A stretch of DNA of 64,000 bases from Muribaculaceae bacterium. Its GTDB lineage: Bacteria; Bacteroidota; Bacteroidia; Bacteroidales; Muribaculaceae. Location of the stretch: NCBI GenBank assembly GCA_017619355.1, contig JAFZSO010000020.1, forward strand, positions 1 through 64,000, written 5' to 3'. Position numbers and translations under genes: made by a program. Shown here piece by piece: positions 20,645 through 30,450 of the stretch; the first letter of the stretch is position 1; each line of letters starts with the position of its first letter. A model generated the notes under the pieces. The model had not been told where the DNA came from and searched no databases. It saw only the letters and a list, made by a program, of their open reading frames with translations.

Positions 20645-22246
20645 TTATGCTTTTTTGTTTTGTGCTGCATGACGCTTGGCAGTCTGGATGCATTCGCGAC
20701 GTGCAATGATTACTGAAACTCCCTTGTACTCAATCTCTTCGCGTATCACTTTCTCCATCTCCTCGTAGTTCTTGGGCAGAGGTATGATCACGCGCACATG
20801 TTCAGGTTCAACACCCAAGCCCATGCAAATGTTCTCGAGCTTGCCGGTACCTGCCGAGTCTTGGCCACCCGTCATGCCGGTTGTAAGGTTATCAGAGATG
20901 CACAGGGTGATGTTGGCTTTTGAGTTCACTGCATCGAGCAGACCAGTCATGCCACTGTGTGTGAAAGTGGAGTCGCCGATAACTGCTACCGAAGGATGCA
21001 CACCCGAGTTGGCGGCACCAATCGACATAGTGAGCGAGGCGCCCATCTCCACACAGGTGTGGAAGGCATGGAATGGAGCCAGCCATCCCAGTGTGTAGCA
21101 GCCGATGTCGCTGAACACGCGGGCAGTGGGATAAGTATGAATCACATTGTTCAGTGCGGTATAGAAGTCACGATGTCCGCATCCTTGGCATAGTGCCGGT
21201 GGGCGTGGCACGGTCACTTGTGAGGCAGCGTTCAATTCCTTTGCAGGCAGCTGCAAGGCAACACGCACACAGTCGGGTGTGAGCTCGCCCGTGCGAGGCA
21301 ATGTGCCATCGAGGCGACCCTTGATCTCCACGGGAGTCTCAAGAATGCCTTTCAGTCTTTGTTCAATCAGAGGCTGACCTTCTTCCATCACCAGCAAGCA
21401 CTTGCACTCGCTTGCCAGCCGGCGCACCATCTTCTTGGGGATGGGATATTGAGAGATTTTCAGCACGGGGTAGGGACATCCGTCAGGATAATTCTCCATC
21501 AGGTAATTATAGGCAATGCCGCAGGCTATGATACCCATTGACTTGTCGGCACCGTCAATGTAACGGTTGAAGCCCATAGTCTCGGCCTGCTCTTCAAATG
21601 AGGCGTAGTCCTTGATGAGCTGCACATTGCGCACCTTCGCGTTGGCGGGCAACAACACCCACTGACGCTCGTTCTCAGGGAAGTGAATCTCGTTTTCTTC
21701 ACGAATCTCGCCAGTCTCAACCTCGGCACGCGAGTGAGCCATGCGGGTAGTGAGTCGCATGAGCACGGGAATCTTGTTCTGTTCCGAGAAGTCGTAGGCG
21801 GCTTTCACCATCTGATAGGTTTCCTGTTGCGACGATGGCTCAAAACACGGTATCATCGCAAACTCGGCATAGAAGCGCGAGTCCTGCTCATTTTGTGACG
21901 AGTGCATCGACGGGTCATCGCAAGCCGTCACAATCAGACCACCGTTGGCACCGGTCATGGCTGAATTCACAAAACCATCGGCGCACACATTCATGCCCAC
22001 ATGCTTCATGCAAACCAGTGCGCGTTTGCCGCTATACGACACGCCAAGCGCCGCTTCCATAGCGGTCTTCTCATTGGTGCACCAGTCGCTATGCACATTG
22101 CGTTCCTTGGCAAGTGGATGTTGTTGAATAAACTCTGTGATTTCGGTCGACGGAGTGCCAGGATAGGCATAAACGCCCGTAAGGCCAGCATGCAGTGCTC
22201 CTAACGCAAGCGCTTCGTCGCCCAGTAGAAGTTTTTTGGTTCTCAT
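20645..22246 (-). CDS. iorA: indolepyruvate ferredoxin oxidoreductase, alpha subunit, without the ferredoxin domain
   Basis: The 533-residue subunit holds the pyrimidine-binding part (GLTGVYAYPGTPSTEI near the start) and the TPP-binding part with LCQGCGHRDFY near 352 and GDSTFTH to DNLTTGMTGG around 420-460. In many IorA proteins about 80-100 further residues carry two [4Fe-4S] clusters. Here the chain stops at VIIARRECIQTAKRH plus a few residues, and no CxxCxxC motif exists. First gene of the arylacetate operon. Confidence 0.9.
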   Translation of the reverse strand: MRTKKLLLGDEALALGALHAGLTGVYAYPGTPSTEITEFIQQHPLAKERNVHSDWCTNEKTAMEAALGVSYSGKRALVCMKHVGMNVCADGFVNSAMTGANGGLIVTACDDPSMHSSQNEQDSRFYAEFAMIPCFEPSSQQETYQMVKAAYDFSEQNKIPVLMRLTTRMAHSRAEVETGEIREENEIHFPENERQWVLLPANAKVRNVQLIKDYASFEEQAETMGFNRYIDGADKSMGIIACGIAYNYLMENYPDGCPYPVLKISQYPIPKKMVRRLASECKCLLVMEEGQPLIEQRLKGILETPVEIKGRLDGTLPRTGELTPDCVRVALQLPAKELNAASQVTVPRPPALCQGCGHRDFYTALNNVIHTYPTARVFSDIGCYTLGWLAPFHAFHTCVEMGASLTMSIGAANSGVHPSVAVIGDSTFTHSGMTGLLDAVNSKANITLCISDNLTTGMTGGQDSAGTGKLENICMGLGVEPEHVRVIIPLPKNYEEMEKVIREEIEYKGVSVIIARRECIQTAKRHAAQNKKA

Positions 22247-22308
22247 ACTTTAAGGTATTAAAGTTTTATATATAAATGAATTATTAGTCGTTTTATAGTA
22301 TGGGACTA

Positions 22309-22340
22309 CGAATTTACGATATTTTGTTGAAACAGGCAAG
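22309..22340 (-). promoter_or_regulatory. probable promoter of the iorA operon
   Basis: On the minus strand CTTG (22340-22337), 20 bases, TAAATTCG (22316-22309), one base off TAnnTTTG. The leader is about 60 bases. Confidence 0.4.
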
Positions 22341-22410
22341 TATTTCCCCCTTTTTTCAGCAAAAAACAGGCAAAAAGGGTGTTTAGTCGCTTGTTGAATC
22401 CATATCGTTC

Positions 22411-22447
22411 TCGATTACTCGAATGGTCGATTGCTCGAATATTCGAG
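22411..22447. repeat. tandem 16-base repeats ending in a palindrome
   Basis: TCGATTACTCGAATGG (22411-22426) is followed at once by TCGATTGCTCGAATAT (22427-22442), and the perfect palindrome CTCGAATATTCGAG spans 22434-22447. The block lies between the iorA promoter and the 3' end of the PUL regulator. It could be an operator cluster or the regulator's 3' structure. Confidence 0.6.
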
Positions 22448-22468
22448 TTCACGATGAATTGTGAGCTT

Positions 22469-25360
22469 TCAGCCAAAATTCTGGATGAAGGAGGTGAGGT
22501 TCTGACCTTGCTTCAGGTTCAGCTTCTTACGCAAGCGGTAACGCGCCGTCTCTATGCTGCGCAGCGTGGTGTTGAGCAGTGAGGCCATTTCCTTGCTACT
22601 CAATCCCATGCGCAAGTAGGCACATAGTTTTTTGTCGTTGGCTTTGAGGTCGGGAAATTGCTCGGTAAGCTTCTTCATGAAGTTGTCATACACCAGGTTG
22701 AAGTTTTCCTCAAACTTCTCCCAGTTCTCATCCTCTTTGATGTTGCGCTGTATGCTCCGCCTCACATCCTTGATCATCTTGTTGATCGACGACTTTGGAG
22801 TATCTTTGCCTATGATTCCCGAAAGTTCCTGCATCTGCAAGTCAAGTTCTTGCAGCATATCGTTCTTGCGCACAAGATTCATCGTGGAGTCGGCAAGCTG
22901 ACTCGACTTGTGTTTCAGGTCAACCACCAGTTGCTCGTTGCGCAGTTTCACCAGTTCCTTCTCCTTCTTCTCCTCTTCGATTTGGAAAAGGGTCTCCTGC
23001 TCGCGCAACTGCCGTTCTTTCTCAATCTTAATGCGTTGCAGTTCCCTCTGTGAGCGGCGAATCAGGTATTTCACAAAATACCGCAAAGCCGCAAAGGCCA
23101 GGATGGCATACACAAAATAGGCCCACCATGTCTCATACCAAGCAGGCAGTATCTCAATCTCAATCAGGGCTTCGCTGGTGGTGTTATAGAGCGTGTCGTG
23201 CGCTTTGACGTGGAACACATATTTTCCCTTACTCAGATGTGTATATTCTTTTAAAGTGGAATGAGTGGGCGAGCTCCAGCCATGATCATAGTTCTCAAGG
23301 TAATAGGAGTATTGTATAGCCTGATTGTCGCGATATTCAGGCATCACATACTCAATGCGCAGCGAGTTGAGATTCTTGGGTATTGCGAGTTTCTTGACTT
23401 TCGATTGACCACCGTTTTCAAATAGAAGTGTGTCGTTGTTGTTGGTCGAGTATATGCTGCGAATGAACACTTGTTTAGGTTTCTCTGCTACTGTAAAGTG
23501 ATGATTCATCACATAGTAGCCATTGTCATAGTTCATCAGTGTGTGGTTATCGTCAAGAATTCCCATTTGACCCAAGCTCATCTGCAAGCGGTTCACCACA
23601 TTGGCATAGGCAAATGGCTTTACCGCATAACTTCCATCTGCCCGTATGGTTGCCAAGGCCAGATAATTGGGCTTATAGGCCCATAGTTCCTTTGTGGGTG
23701 TCTCAACCACTCTAAGAGCCGTTCCATAAGTATTGAAGATTTTGTCGATGTTCTTGGCACTCATCAGTTTTCTGCTTTTTTTGTCATAGATCTTGAATCC
23801 TTCGGCCGATGAGACATACACTTTGCCGTTTATCTTGCATATCAGGTTATTGTCATCAGCATTTAGGCAGTTGCCTCGATGAAAATACTCAAGGTTCACG
23901 GCCTTGGTCAGGTCTTCGTTTAACCAGAAGTGATACACACCTTGCTGCCAATGACTTAGCCAAATGCTGCCATCATAGTCTTCGAGAAATCCTCCTCCAG
24001 AAATGTCAATGCCGCTAATGCGGTTCTGCAATACATATCCCGAACCGTTTTTCTTCAATATGGCAAACCCATTATAGTCACAAGTCATCACATGACCGGG
24101 GTGGTTGCTCAGTTCCACATATCCCCATGTACCACCCAATTTGTCGATTTTGTGGGCTGTATTTCCTTCTATGACGAAAGCGCCGTTATCGCTACCGCAT
24201 AGCAGTGTGCCACCAACCTCACACAGCGACCAGATTTGTCCGCTTATCCCATGAATGTACTGGGGTTTCATAGGTGTGATTGATGTGTGCAAAGGATAAT
24301 CAATCGAATAAAGTCCTTGATTAGTGCCGAGATACAGTTGCTTGTTATGTATGATGGATGCATAACCGGTACCTATGCTGTTGTTCATTCCCAACAGGTC
24401 ACGGCACGCCACATCGATCATCACATAGGCAATACCATTGTCAAGACCAAGCCACAGATTGTCAGATTCATCAAATTTCAACGAAAGCACAGTGTTGTTG
24501 CTCAGTCCTGTTATATTATTCACATAGTAATTGATGCCCGTTTTCAGGTCTTTGATGATGGCACCGTCGCGCACTGTGCCAAACACCAGGTAGTTGTGAT
24601 GCGTGGCAGCGCAGAAAACCTGGCTTTTCTTCAGCTGTTCATTCACATCAAGCGGGTAGGGAGTGCATCGTCCATTCTCATATAAAAAGGTGCCATGGTT
24701 TGCGGTCACAAATAATAAAGAACCATTCTCAAACGACAAGGTTCCGCGCACTTGCAGGCCTTTGAGTGCCGATGTGCCAGGCAATGTTTTCAGGCTGTTA
24801 CCCGTGTAGACATACACACATTCCTGGGCCGACACAATAAGCTTGCCATCAGCAACAGAAGCGTTCTCAATTCTATATCTTGTGGGATATACAATGATTT
24901 TGCCGCTTTGTTTAATAATAAAAATGTGGTTCTTTGCCTGTAGGGCTATTTCTTGACCCAAGTCTAATATGTTCCATATTTCACCGAACGGCCCGATTTT
25001 TGACAGAACACCCTGTGATAATGACTTATATTTGTAACCATCGTTGTTGCTGTCGCTATAAAAATATCCGAATTCATTTGTTGCTCCCACGAATATGCGT
25101 TTACTCTTCTCTTGATATAAAACTGAACGCACATTAGTGAAATTGGGAACCTGGCGCGAGCTCCATTTATCACTGTCAAAGATGAAAAGTCCATTGTTGT
25201 TGGCAAAAAGCATGCAACCATCTTCCTTTTGGTCAATCGACCAGTTTTGTGTTCCGCCTTCGTAGTCTTGCGTGGTGAAATTGCGCAGTAATGGAATCTG
25301 ACCTGTTGCTGAAATTGATAGCAAATTGAGCAAAAACACTATAATTTTTAATCTTTTCAT
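22469..25360 (-). CDS. transmembrane one-piece regulator of the PUL: propeller sensor, Y_Y_Y domain, coiled coil and LuxR HTH
   Basis: This 963-residue protein has a signal peptide, a large periplasmic beta-propeller of Reg_prop-like repeats (about 30-640, for example NNGLFIFDSDKW and DNLWLGLDNGIAYV), a triple-tyrosine domain (about 650-735), and one membrane span near 738-760 (WWAYFVYAILAFAALRYF). Cytoplasmically it has a long coiled coil (770-830) and a LuxR-type helix-turn-helix at the C-terminus (about 895-960, GLSSKEMASLLNTTLRSIETARYR). There is no histidine kinase or receiver domain, so ligand sensing and DNA binding sit in one chain. It diverges from susC and should control the PUL in response to a glucan fragment. 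Confidence 0.85.
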   Translation of the reverse strand: MKRLKIIVFLLNLLSISATGQIPLLRNFTTQDYEGGTQNWSIDQKEDGCMLFANNNGLFIFDSDKWSSRQVPNFTNVRSVLYQEKSKRIFVGATNEFGYFYSDSNNDGYKYKSLSQGVLSKIGPFGEIWNILDLGQEIALQAKNHIFIIKQSGKIIVYPTRYRIENASVADGKLIVSAQECVYVYTGNSLKTLPGTSALKGLQVRGTLSFENGSLLFVTANHGTFLYENGRCTPYPLDVNEQLKKSQVFCAATHHNYLVFGTVRDGAIIKDLKTGINYYVNNITGLSNNTVLSLKFDESDNLWLGLDNGIAYVMIDVACRDLLGMNNSIGTGYASIIHNKQLYLGTNQGLYSIDYPLHTSITPMKPQYIHGISGQIWSLCEVGGTLLCGSDNGAFVIEGNTAHKIDKLGGTWGYVELSNHPGHVMTCDYNGFAILKKNGSGYVLQNRISGIDISGGGFLEDYDGSIWLSHWQQGVYHFWLNEDLTKAVNLEYFHRGNCLNADDNNLICKINGKVYVSSAEGFKIYDKKSRKLMSAKNIDKIFNTYGTALRVVETPTKELWAYKPNYLALATIRADGSYAVKPFAYANVVNRLQMSLGQMGILDDNHTLMNYDNGYYVMNHHFTVAEKPKQVFIRSIYSTNNNDTLLFENGGQSKVKKLAIPKNLNSLRIEYVMPEYRDNQAIQYSYYLENYDHGWSSPTHSTLKEYTHLSKGKYVFHVKAHDTLYNTTSEALIEIEILPAWYETWWAYFVYAILAFAALRYFVKYLIRRSQRELQRIKIEKERQLREQETLFQIEEEKKEKELVKLRNEQLVVDLKHKSSQLADSTMNLVRKNDMLQELDLQMQELSGIIGKDTPKSSINKMIKDVRRSIQRNIKEDENWEKFEENFNLVYDNFMKKLTEQFPDLKANDKKLCAYLRMGLSSKEMASLLNTTLRSIETARYRLRKKLNLKQGQNLTSFIQNFG

Positions 25361-25386
25361 CTCGACTAGTTAGTTTTATTTTCTTG

Positions 25387-25394
25387 CAAAGATA
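25387..25394 (-). promoter_or_regulatory. -7 box of the PUL regulator
   Basis: TATCTTTG on the minus strand, 26 bases before the ATG. No TTTG is seen at -33, which fits a weak or activated promoter. Confidence 0.5.
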
Positions 25395-25514
25395 CTAATT
25401 TAGTTGGAAAATCGCATGAATTTATGAGAGTTTTTTGAATTTCTGTTGTGAGGTAATAGGCTTTTGAATTTCATCTATTTACAAAAATCTCTTGAGGTGC
25501 CAAAATACAAAAAA

Positions 25515-25536
25515 GTGAGTTTTTTGTGAGTTTTTT
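25515..25536 (+). repeat. tandem 11-base direct repeats upstream of susC
   Basis: GTGAGTTTTTT occurs twice back to back (25515-25525 and 25526-25536), ending 14 bases before the -33 box of the susC promoter. The spacing of one helical turn suits binding of a LuxR-type dimer, a candidate target of the divergent regulator. Confidence 0.5.
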
Positions 25537-25549
25537 ATCCCCTTAAAAA

Positions 25550-25581
25550 CTTGACTGGTTTTCGCGAACATCTTAAATTTG
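25550..25581 (+). promoter_or_regulatory. promoter of the susC-susD operon
   Basis: CTTG (25550-25553), 20 bases, TAAATTTG (25574-25581). The palindrome TTCGCGAA lies between the two boxes. The leader is about 37 bases. Confidence 0.65.
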
Positions 25582-25623
25582 CATCACAATCGCAAAACCC
25601 GATATCAAAAACATAACATAAAA

Positions 25624-28600
25624 ATGCTCATGAAACTAAAACTAATGCTCGTGTCGCTGTTGTTTCCTTTATTAATGACAGCGCAGATCAAACTCCAAGG
25701 CACTGTCACAGCTGCCGCCGATGGTGAGCCGCTCATTGGCGTCACCGTGAAGATTGCAGGAACCAACATTCTTACAGTAACCGACATTGATGGTCACTAC
25801 TCCATCGATGCAAAAAGCGCTGGCAAGCTGGAATTCTCCTATATAGGATGTCGCACGAAACTGGTGCCTTTCAACGCATCGACAACCATTAATGAAGTGC
25901 TTGATGATGATGTGAATCAACTCGATGAAGTGGTAGTGATCGGTTATGGCACCATGAAGAAGAGCGATCTCACTGGTTCTGTCGCATCAATCAGTGCCGA
26001 GAATCTCAAGAAGACGCCAGCTGCTAATGTCGACCAGGCTTTACAAGGTCGCGCCGCGGGTGTCACGGTTAATGCCAGTTCGGGTCAACCGGGTCAGGCA
26101 GCAGAGGTGAGAATTCGTGGTATTGGTACTGTCAATAATTCGGCGCCCATCTATGTTGTCGACGGCGTGATTACCGACAACATCTCTTTCCTTAGTCCTA
26201 ACGATATTGAATCGACCGAGATTCTGAAAGACGCATCGGCAACTGCCATCTATGGTAGTCGAGGCGCTAACGGTGTGGTTCTCATCACCACAAAGAAAGG
26301 TGAAAAAGGTGTCACTACCGTATCGTTTGACATGTATTACGGTTTTCAGAATCGTTGGAGAAAACTCGACCTGATGAAGAAGGACGATTTCGTCAACACC
26401 TATTTGGCCATCAATGCTGCCAAGAGTGAGCAGAACTATTATAATAAGAATGGTTTCAACGAGTGGTTGCAGCGTTACAAGATGGGTACCGATTATCACT
26501 TTGCTGTGGCTCAGACCGAAAAGTATCCCAACGGCATCAACTACGCTGCTGTAGATACTGATTGGCAAGACGAGGTGTTCAAGTCAAATGCAACCATTCA
26601 AAACTATCATGTGTCGCTCGATGGCGGTACCGACAAGACTAACTACTCATTCAGTGCAAGTTATTTTGACCAGCAAGGTACCATCATCGGTTCTGATTAC
26701 AACCGACTCACCTTGCGTGCCAACACTTCATTCCAGGTTAAACCTTGGCTCAAGATAGGGGAGAACCTCTCCTATGTTTATAGCAAAGGGCGTAATGCAA
26801 TGAACAATAGTCCACAGGCTGGCGCGTCTGTCATTTCGGCCGCTCTTGCCATGGCTCCTTGGGACATGCCTTATTATCCTGATGGATCGGTTAACTCTAA
26901 GGGTGCTGACATGAGTGGCAAATATGCTGCTCCATCTAACTTCAAGAACGCTGTGAACCCCTATAGCATGGTGTATACTTCGCATCCCGAAGACCGCACA
27001 AGCCGTTGGATTGGTGACATTTACCTTGAATTCACCCCATTGAAGGGCCTTTCTTACCGCACCGATGTGAGCTATGATGAGGTAAATCTGAAACATCGAC
27101 TCTTTAAAGATGCTCACGATGTCTCAGTCAAGGACATTCTTGAGAAGAACTTTCTGGAGCGTTCACTTACGCATTATACCAACTTCACGTGGGAGAACAT
27201 ATTAAATTATGTGTTTGACCTGAACAAGATTCATAGCTTCAACCTCATGGTTGGTCAAACTACTGAAGAATTTAATTACTACTCAATTGGTAACTCGGGC
27301 TCTAATATTCTGAATCCCGACGAAAAGAACTGGTACCTGAGTCAGACCACAGAGGACAACACTAATACGGCTGGCGATGGTGTGTCGCGCACCCGTCGCC
27401 TTTCATTCCTGAGCCGTGTTCACTATTCGCTTCTCGACCGCTATATGCTTACTGTAAATTTCCGTGCCGACGGTTCGAACAAGTTCCCCGAGAATACTTG
27501 GGGCTACTTCCCCTCGGTAGCTGCCGCATGGCGCATTAGCGAGGAGCCCTGGATTAAGGACAAGGTGTCAGGTCTCGATTACTTGAAACTGCGCCTGGGT
27601 TGGGGACAGATTGGTAATGACAAGATTGGCAATGATGCCTTCAATCAAACTATTTTTACGACCGGCCCTACATTTGTGGGATATCCTTTCAACGGTACTA
27701 TCGCAAATGGCGCCACCATCCTCACTTATGTAAACCAAGGTGGCAAATGGGAACGCACCGAAACATGGAATGCTGGCATCGATGCCGCTTTCTGGAATGG
27801 TCGACTCAGCCTCACTGTCGAGGGATTCATTCGCAATACCAAGGATATGCTTCTTTGGGTAAAAGGTCCGGCATGGGTAGGTAACCGTTACGATGCTCAA
27901 AGCAATGTGGGCACTGTGCGCAACACCGGTCTTGAAATCACTCTGGGACACCGCAATCAGTTCGGCGACTTCAATTATAGCATTGACGGCAATGTGTCAT
28001 TCATCAAGAACGAACTTACTGCACTGAATGGCGGCGCTCCGGTCTATGGCGACCGTGTAGTGAGCGACGAGGGCCTTCCCTTGTTCACCTATTGGGGTTA
28101 TAAATATAAAGGTGTATATCAGTCAAAGGAAGAAGCCGATAAGATTTTGTGGGGGTACGCAGCCAGCGGGGCCACAAATCCCTATACTGAAGGCGATGCC
28201 ATCTATGAAGACATCAATGGCGACGGCATCATAAATGATAACGATCAGACTCGCCTGGGCAACAATTTCCCCAAGATTACTTATGGCTTGAATCTGGGAC
28301 TTGAATGGAAAGGCATCGATGTTCAGATGTTCTTCCAGGGTGTTGCCGGAAACAAAATCTATAATGCCCTGCGTGAGCGTCTTGAGGGCAAGGGCACAGA
28401 GAGTGCTCTCAGTCCTGTGATGCGTTCAGTTTGGAGTTATGACGAAGATGGCATCAGGGTCACCGACTATGCATCGGCTGGTATTCCTAATGCTAAGAAC
28501 TCCATCAACTACTTCAACAGCGACCGCTTCATTGAGAGTGGCAGTTACCTGCGCTTGAAGAATGTGCAAGTAGGCTACACTTTCCCCAAAAGCCTTGTTT

Positions 28601-28761
28601 CAAAAATCAAGGTCAAGAATTTGCGTGTCTATGTTCAGATGAGCAATGTGTTCACCGTTACCAATTACAAGGGCTACGACCCTGAGGTTGCAGGCGGTGT
28701 CGATTATGGCAACTATCCACAGGCTCGTACTTTCCTCATGGGTGCTAATTTCTCATTCTAA
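25624..28761 (+). CDS. susC: SusC/RagA-family TonB-dependent outer membrane transporter
   Basis: The 1045-residue outer membrane importer has a signal peptide (to about 20), a carboxypeptidase-regulatory-like domain (20-95), the plug beginning LDEVVVIGYGTMKKSDLTGS near residue 100, and a 22-strand barrel ending in the aromatic signature RTFLMGANFSF. With SusD it forms the pedal-bin complex that takes up oligosaccharides using TonB. The start is ATG 25624 or 25630; a TTG at 25579 would overlap the -7 box. By context the substrate is a beta-1,3-glucan oligosaccharide. The symbol is by homology to the Sus system. Confidence 0.93.
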   Translation: MLMKLKLMLVSLLFPLLMTAQIKLQGTVTAAADGEPLIGVTVKIAGTNILTVTDIDGHYSIDAKSAGKLEFSYIGCRTKLVPFNASTTINEVLDDDVNQLDEVVVIGYGTMKKSDLTGSVASISAENLKKTPAANVDQALQGRAAGVTVNASSGQPGQAAEVRIRGIGTVNNSAPIYVVDGVITDNISFLSPNDIESTEILKDASATAIYGSRGANGVVLITTKKGEKGVTTVSFDMYYGFQNRWRKLDLMKKDDFVNTYLAINAAKSEQNYYNKNGFNEWLQRYKMGTDYHFAVAQTEKYPNGINYAAVDTDWQDEVFKSNATIQNYHVSLDGGTDKTNYSFSASYFDQQGTIIGSDYNRLTLRANTSFQVKPWLKIGENLSYVYSKGRNAMNNSPQAGASVISAALAMAPWDMPYYPDGSVNSKGADMSGKYAAPSNFKNAVNPYSMVYTSHPEDRTSRWIGDIYLEFTPLKGLSYRTDVSYDEVNLKHRLFKDAHDVSVKDILEKNFLERSLTHYTNFTWENILNYVFDLNKIHSFNLMVGQTTEEFNYYSIGNSGSNILNPDEKNWYLSQTTEDNTNTAGDGVSRTRRLSFLSRVHYSLLDRYMLTVNFRADGSNKFPENTWGYFPSVAAAWRISEEPWIKDKVSGLDYLKLRLGWGQIGNDKIGNDAFNQTIFTTGPTFVGYPFNGTIANGATILTYVNQGGKWERTETWNAGIDAAFWNGRLSLTVEGFIRNTKDMLLWVKGPAWVGNRYDAQSNVGTVRNTGLEITLGHRNQFGDFNYSIDGNVSFIKNELTALNGGAPVYGDRVVSDEGLPLFTYWGYKYKGVYQSKEEADKILWGYAASGATNPYTEGDAIYEDINGDGIINDNDQTRLGNNFPKITYGLNLGLEWKGIDVQMFFQGVAGNKIYNALRERLEGKGTESALSPVMRSVWSYDEDGIRVTDYASAGIPNAKNSINYFNSDRFIESGSYLRLKNVQVGYTFPKSLVSKIKVKNLRVYVQMSNVFTVTNYKGYDPEVAGGVDYGNYPQARTFLMGANFSF

Positions 28762-28780
28762 CTTTAATTCTCCATTCGAT

Positions 28781-30409
28781 ATGAAAACGAAACAATATAT
28801 TAAATATGTAGCGATTGCGGCAATTGCACTTTCCATGACTTCCTGTCACGACTGGCTAACCGAGGATACTCCCGGAACCAATAACCGCAGCGAGTATTTC
28901 ACTTCCATCAACACTGCCGAGAATGTTGTGAATGCGGCTTATGCCCCTCTTGCTTGGGAGTTTGGTGGCACTTACTATTCTGAATGGTACTTTGGCGACA
29001 TTGTGAGTGATGATGCACTCAAAGGCGGACAAAGTGTAACCGATGGTGGTGATGCCTATGATATGGAAAATTTCAAGACTAATACAAATAATGTGCTGGT
29101 ACTTGAATTCTATCGGGCCCAGTGGCAAGGTATAGCAAGGTGTAATCTTGCTCTTGAAGAAATACCTAAGACGCGTATCGACGAGGAGTCGGCCACAGAG
29201 GTTGCCCTTCGCTCTCGTTACATGGGTGAGGCTTACTTCTTGAGGGCTTACTACTACTTCAGGTTGTTGCGCATTTATGGCGGTATGCCCCTCATCGACT
29301 ATGTTGTCGACAGTTCTAACAAATGGGCTCAGACCCGTGCCACTCGTGATGAAACCTTCCAGTTCATCCTCGATGACTTGAAGAAGGCTAACGAACTGCT
29401 TGTGAAGAAAAACACTATGAAGACCGATGACCTCGGGCGAGCCACCAAGGGCTCCGCTCAAGCCATGCTTCTCAAGGTGAATCTTTATCGTGCAGGTTTC
29501 CTGGCACAGGAAGGCGATGCACAAGGAGCGACTGAAGCCTATCGTCAGGCAAAAGCATGGGGTGACTCGGTTATCACCAGCGGTCAGTATAGTCTTGATG
29601 CTGAATTCTTCACCAACTTTACACTGGCTGGCGAAAACGATGCCGAATCAGTCTTTGAAATCCAGTATGTCGAGGACCCGACTTCCGACTATGGCGAAGG
29701 TGAGGGCTTCACGCGTGGCACATTCACACTCATTCTTCAGCGTTCCCGTTCCAATGCCTTTGGTCAAGCAGGTTGGGGATTCGACAAGCCCACTCAAAAC
29801 CTTTACGACGAGTTTGAACCGACTGATGTTCGCCGCGACCTTACCATTCTCAATCCCACCGATGACCAGATTGAGACACCGGCTCAAGAAATCTACCAGG
29901 GTGACCGCTATCTGAATCGCAAGTATGCCATGTACACCGAGACTAATGGCAAGATTTACCACCTCACACACGACTCGCGTGGTCCGCTCAACAACAAGCA
30001 AATTCGTTACTCAGATGTCCTTCTCATGTATGCCGAAGCATGCTGTGAATTGGGTGAACTGGGTGCTGCAAAGGCTGCCTTGAATCAGGTGCGTGCTCGC
30101 GTGGGGCTACAAGCATTCCCTTATTCAGCAACGATTCAAGGCGAAGCGGTTGCCTTTGCCGACAATCAGGCCGACCTGAGGCGGGCAATCCGTCACGAGC
30201 GCCGTGTAGAGCTGGCAATGGAAGCTCACCGCTGGTTTGACCTGTGCCGTTGGGGCATAGCCAAGGAAACAATGGACGCTTACATTGCTGGCGAAACCAG
30301 CGAGGCAAGAGCCGACTATGGCACCTTCCAAAAGGGCAAGCATGAACTGTTCCCAATCCCTTCTAAGGAGATTGATTTGACAGGTATCACTCAAAATCCC
30401 GGATATTAA
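28781..30409 (+). CDS. susD: SusD/RagB-family glycan-binding lipoprotein
   Basis: The 542-residue surface lipoprotein has a signal peptide ending LSMTSC, where Cys is the lipidated residue. The SusD fold shows TPR-like helices (SRYMGEAYFLRAYYYFRLLRIYGG), and the C-terminal family end shows LRRAIRHERRVELAMEAHRWFDL and LTGITQNPGY. It caps SusC and binds the incoming sugar. It starts 19 bases after susC. An in-frame ATG at 28646 would lie inside susC and is rejected. Confidence 0.95.
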   Translation: MKTKQYIKYVAIAAIALSMTSCHDWLTEDTPGTNNRSEYFTSINTAENVVNAAYAPLAWEFGGTYYSEWYFGDIVSDDALKGGQSVTDGGDAYDMENFKTNTNNVLVLEFYRAQWQGIARCNLALEEIPKTRIDEESATEVALRSRYMGEAYFLRAYYYFRLLRIYGGMPLIDYVVDSSNKWAQTRATRDETFQFILDDLKKANELLVKKNTMKTDDLGRATKGSAQAMLLKVNLYRAGFLAQEGDAQGATEAYRQAKAWGDSVITSGQYSLDAEFFTNFTLAGENDAESVFEIQYVEDPTSDYGEGEGFTRGTFTLILQRSRSNAFGQAGWGFDKPTQNLYDEFEPTDVRRDLTILNPTDDQIETPAQEIYQGDRYLNRKYAMYTETNGKIYHLTHDSRGPLNNKQIRYSDVLLMYAEACCELGELGAAKAALNQVRARVGLQAFPYSATIQGEAVAFADNQADLRRAIRHERRVELAMEAHRWFDLCRWGIAKETMDAYIAGETSEARADYGTFQKGKHELFPIPSKEIDLTGITQNPGY

Positions 30410-30450
30410 TTTAACTTTCAAATATTATTCACTTTTAAACTTTATTCAAA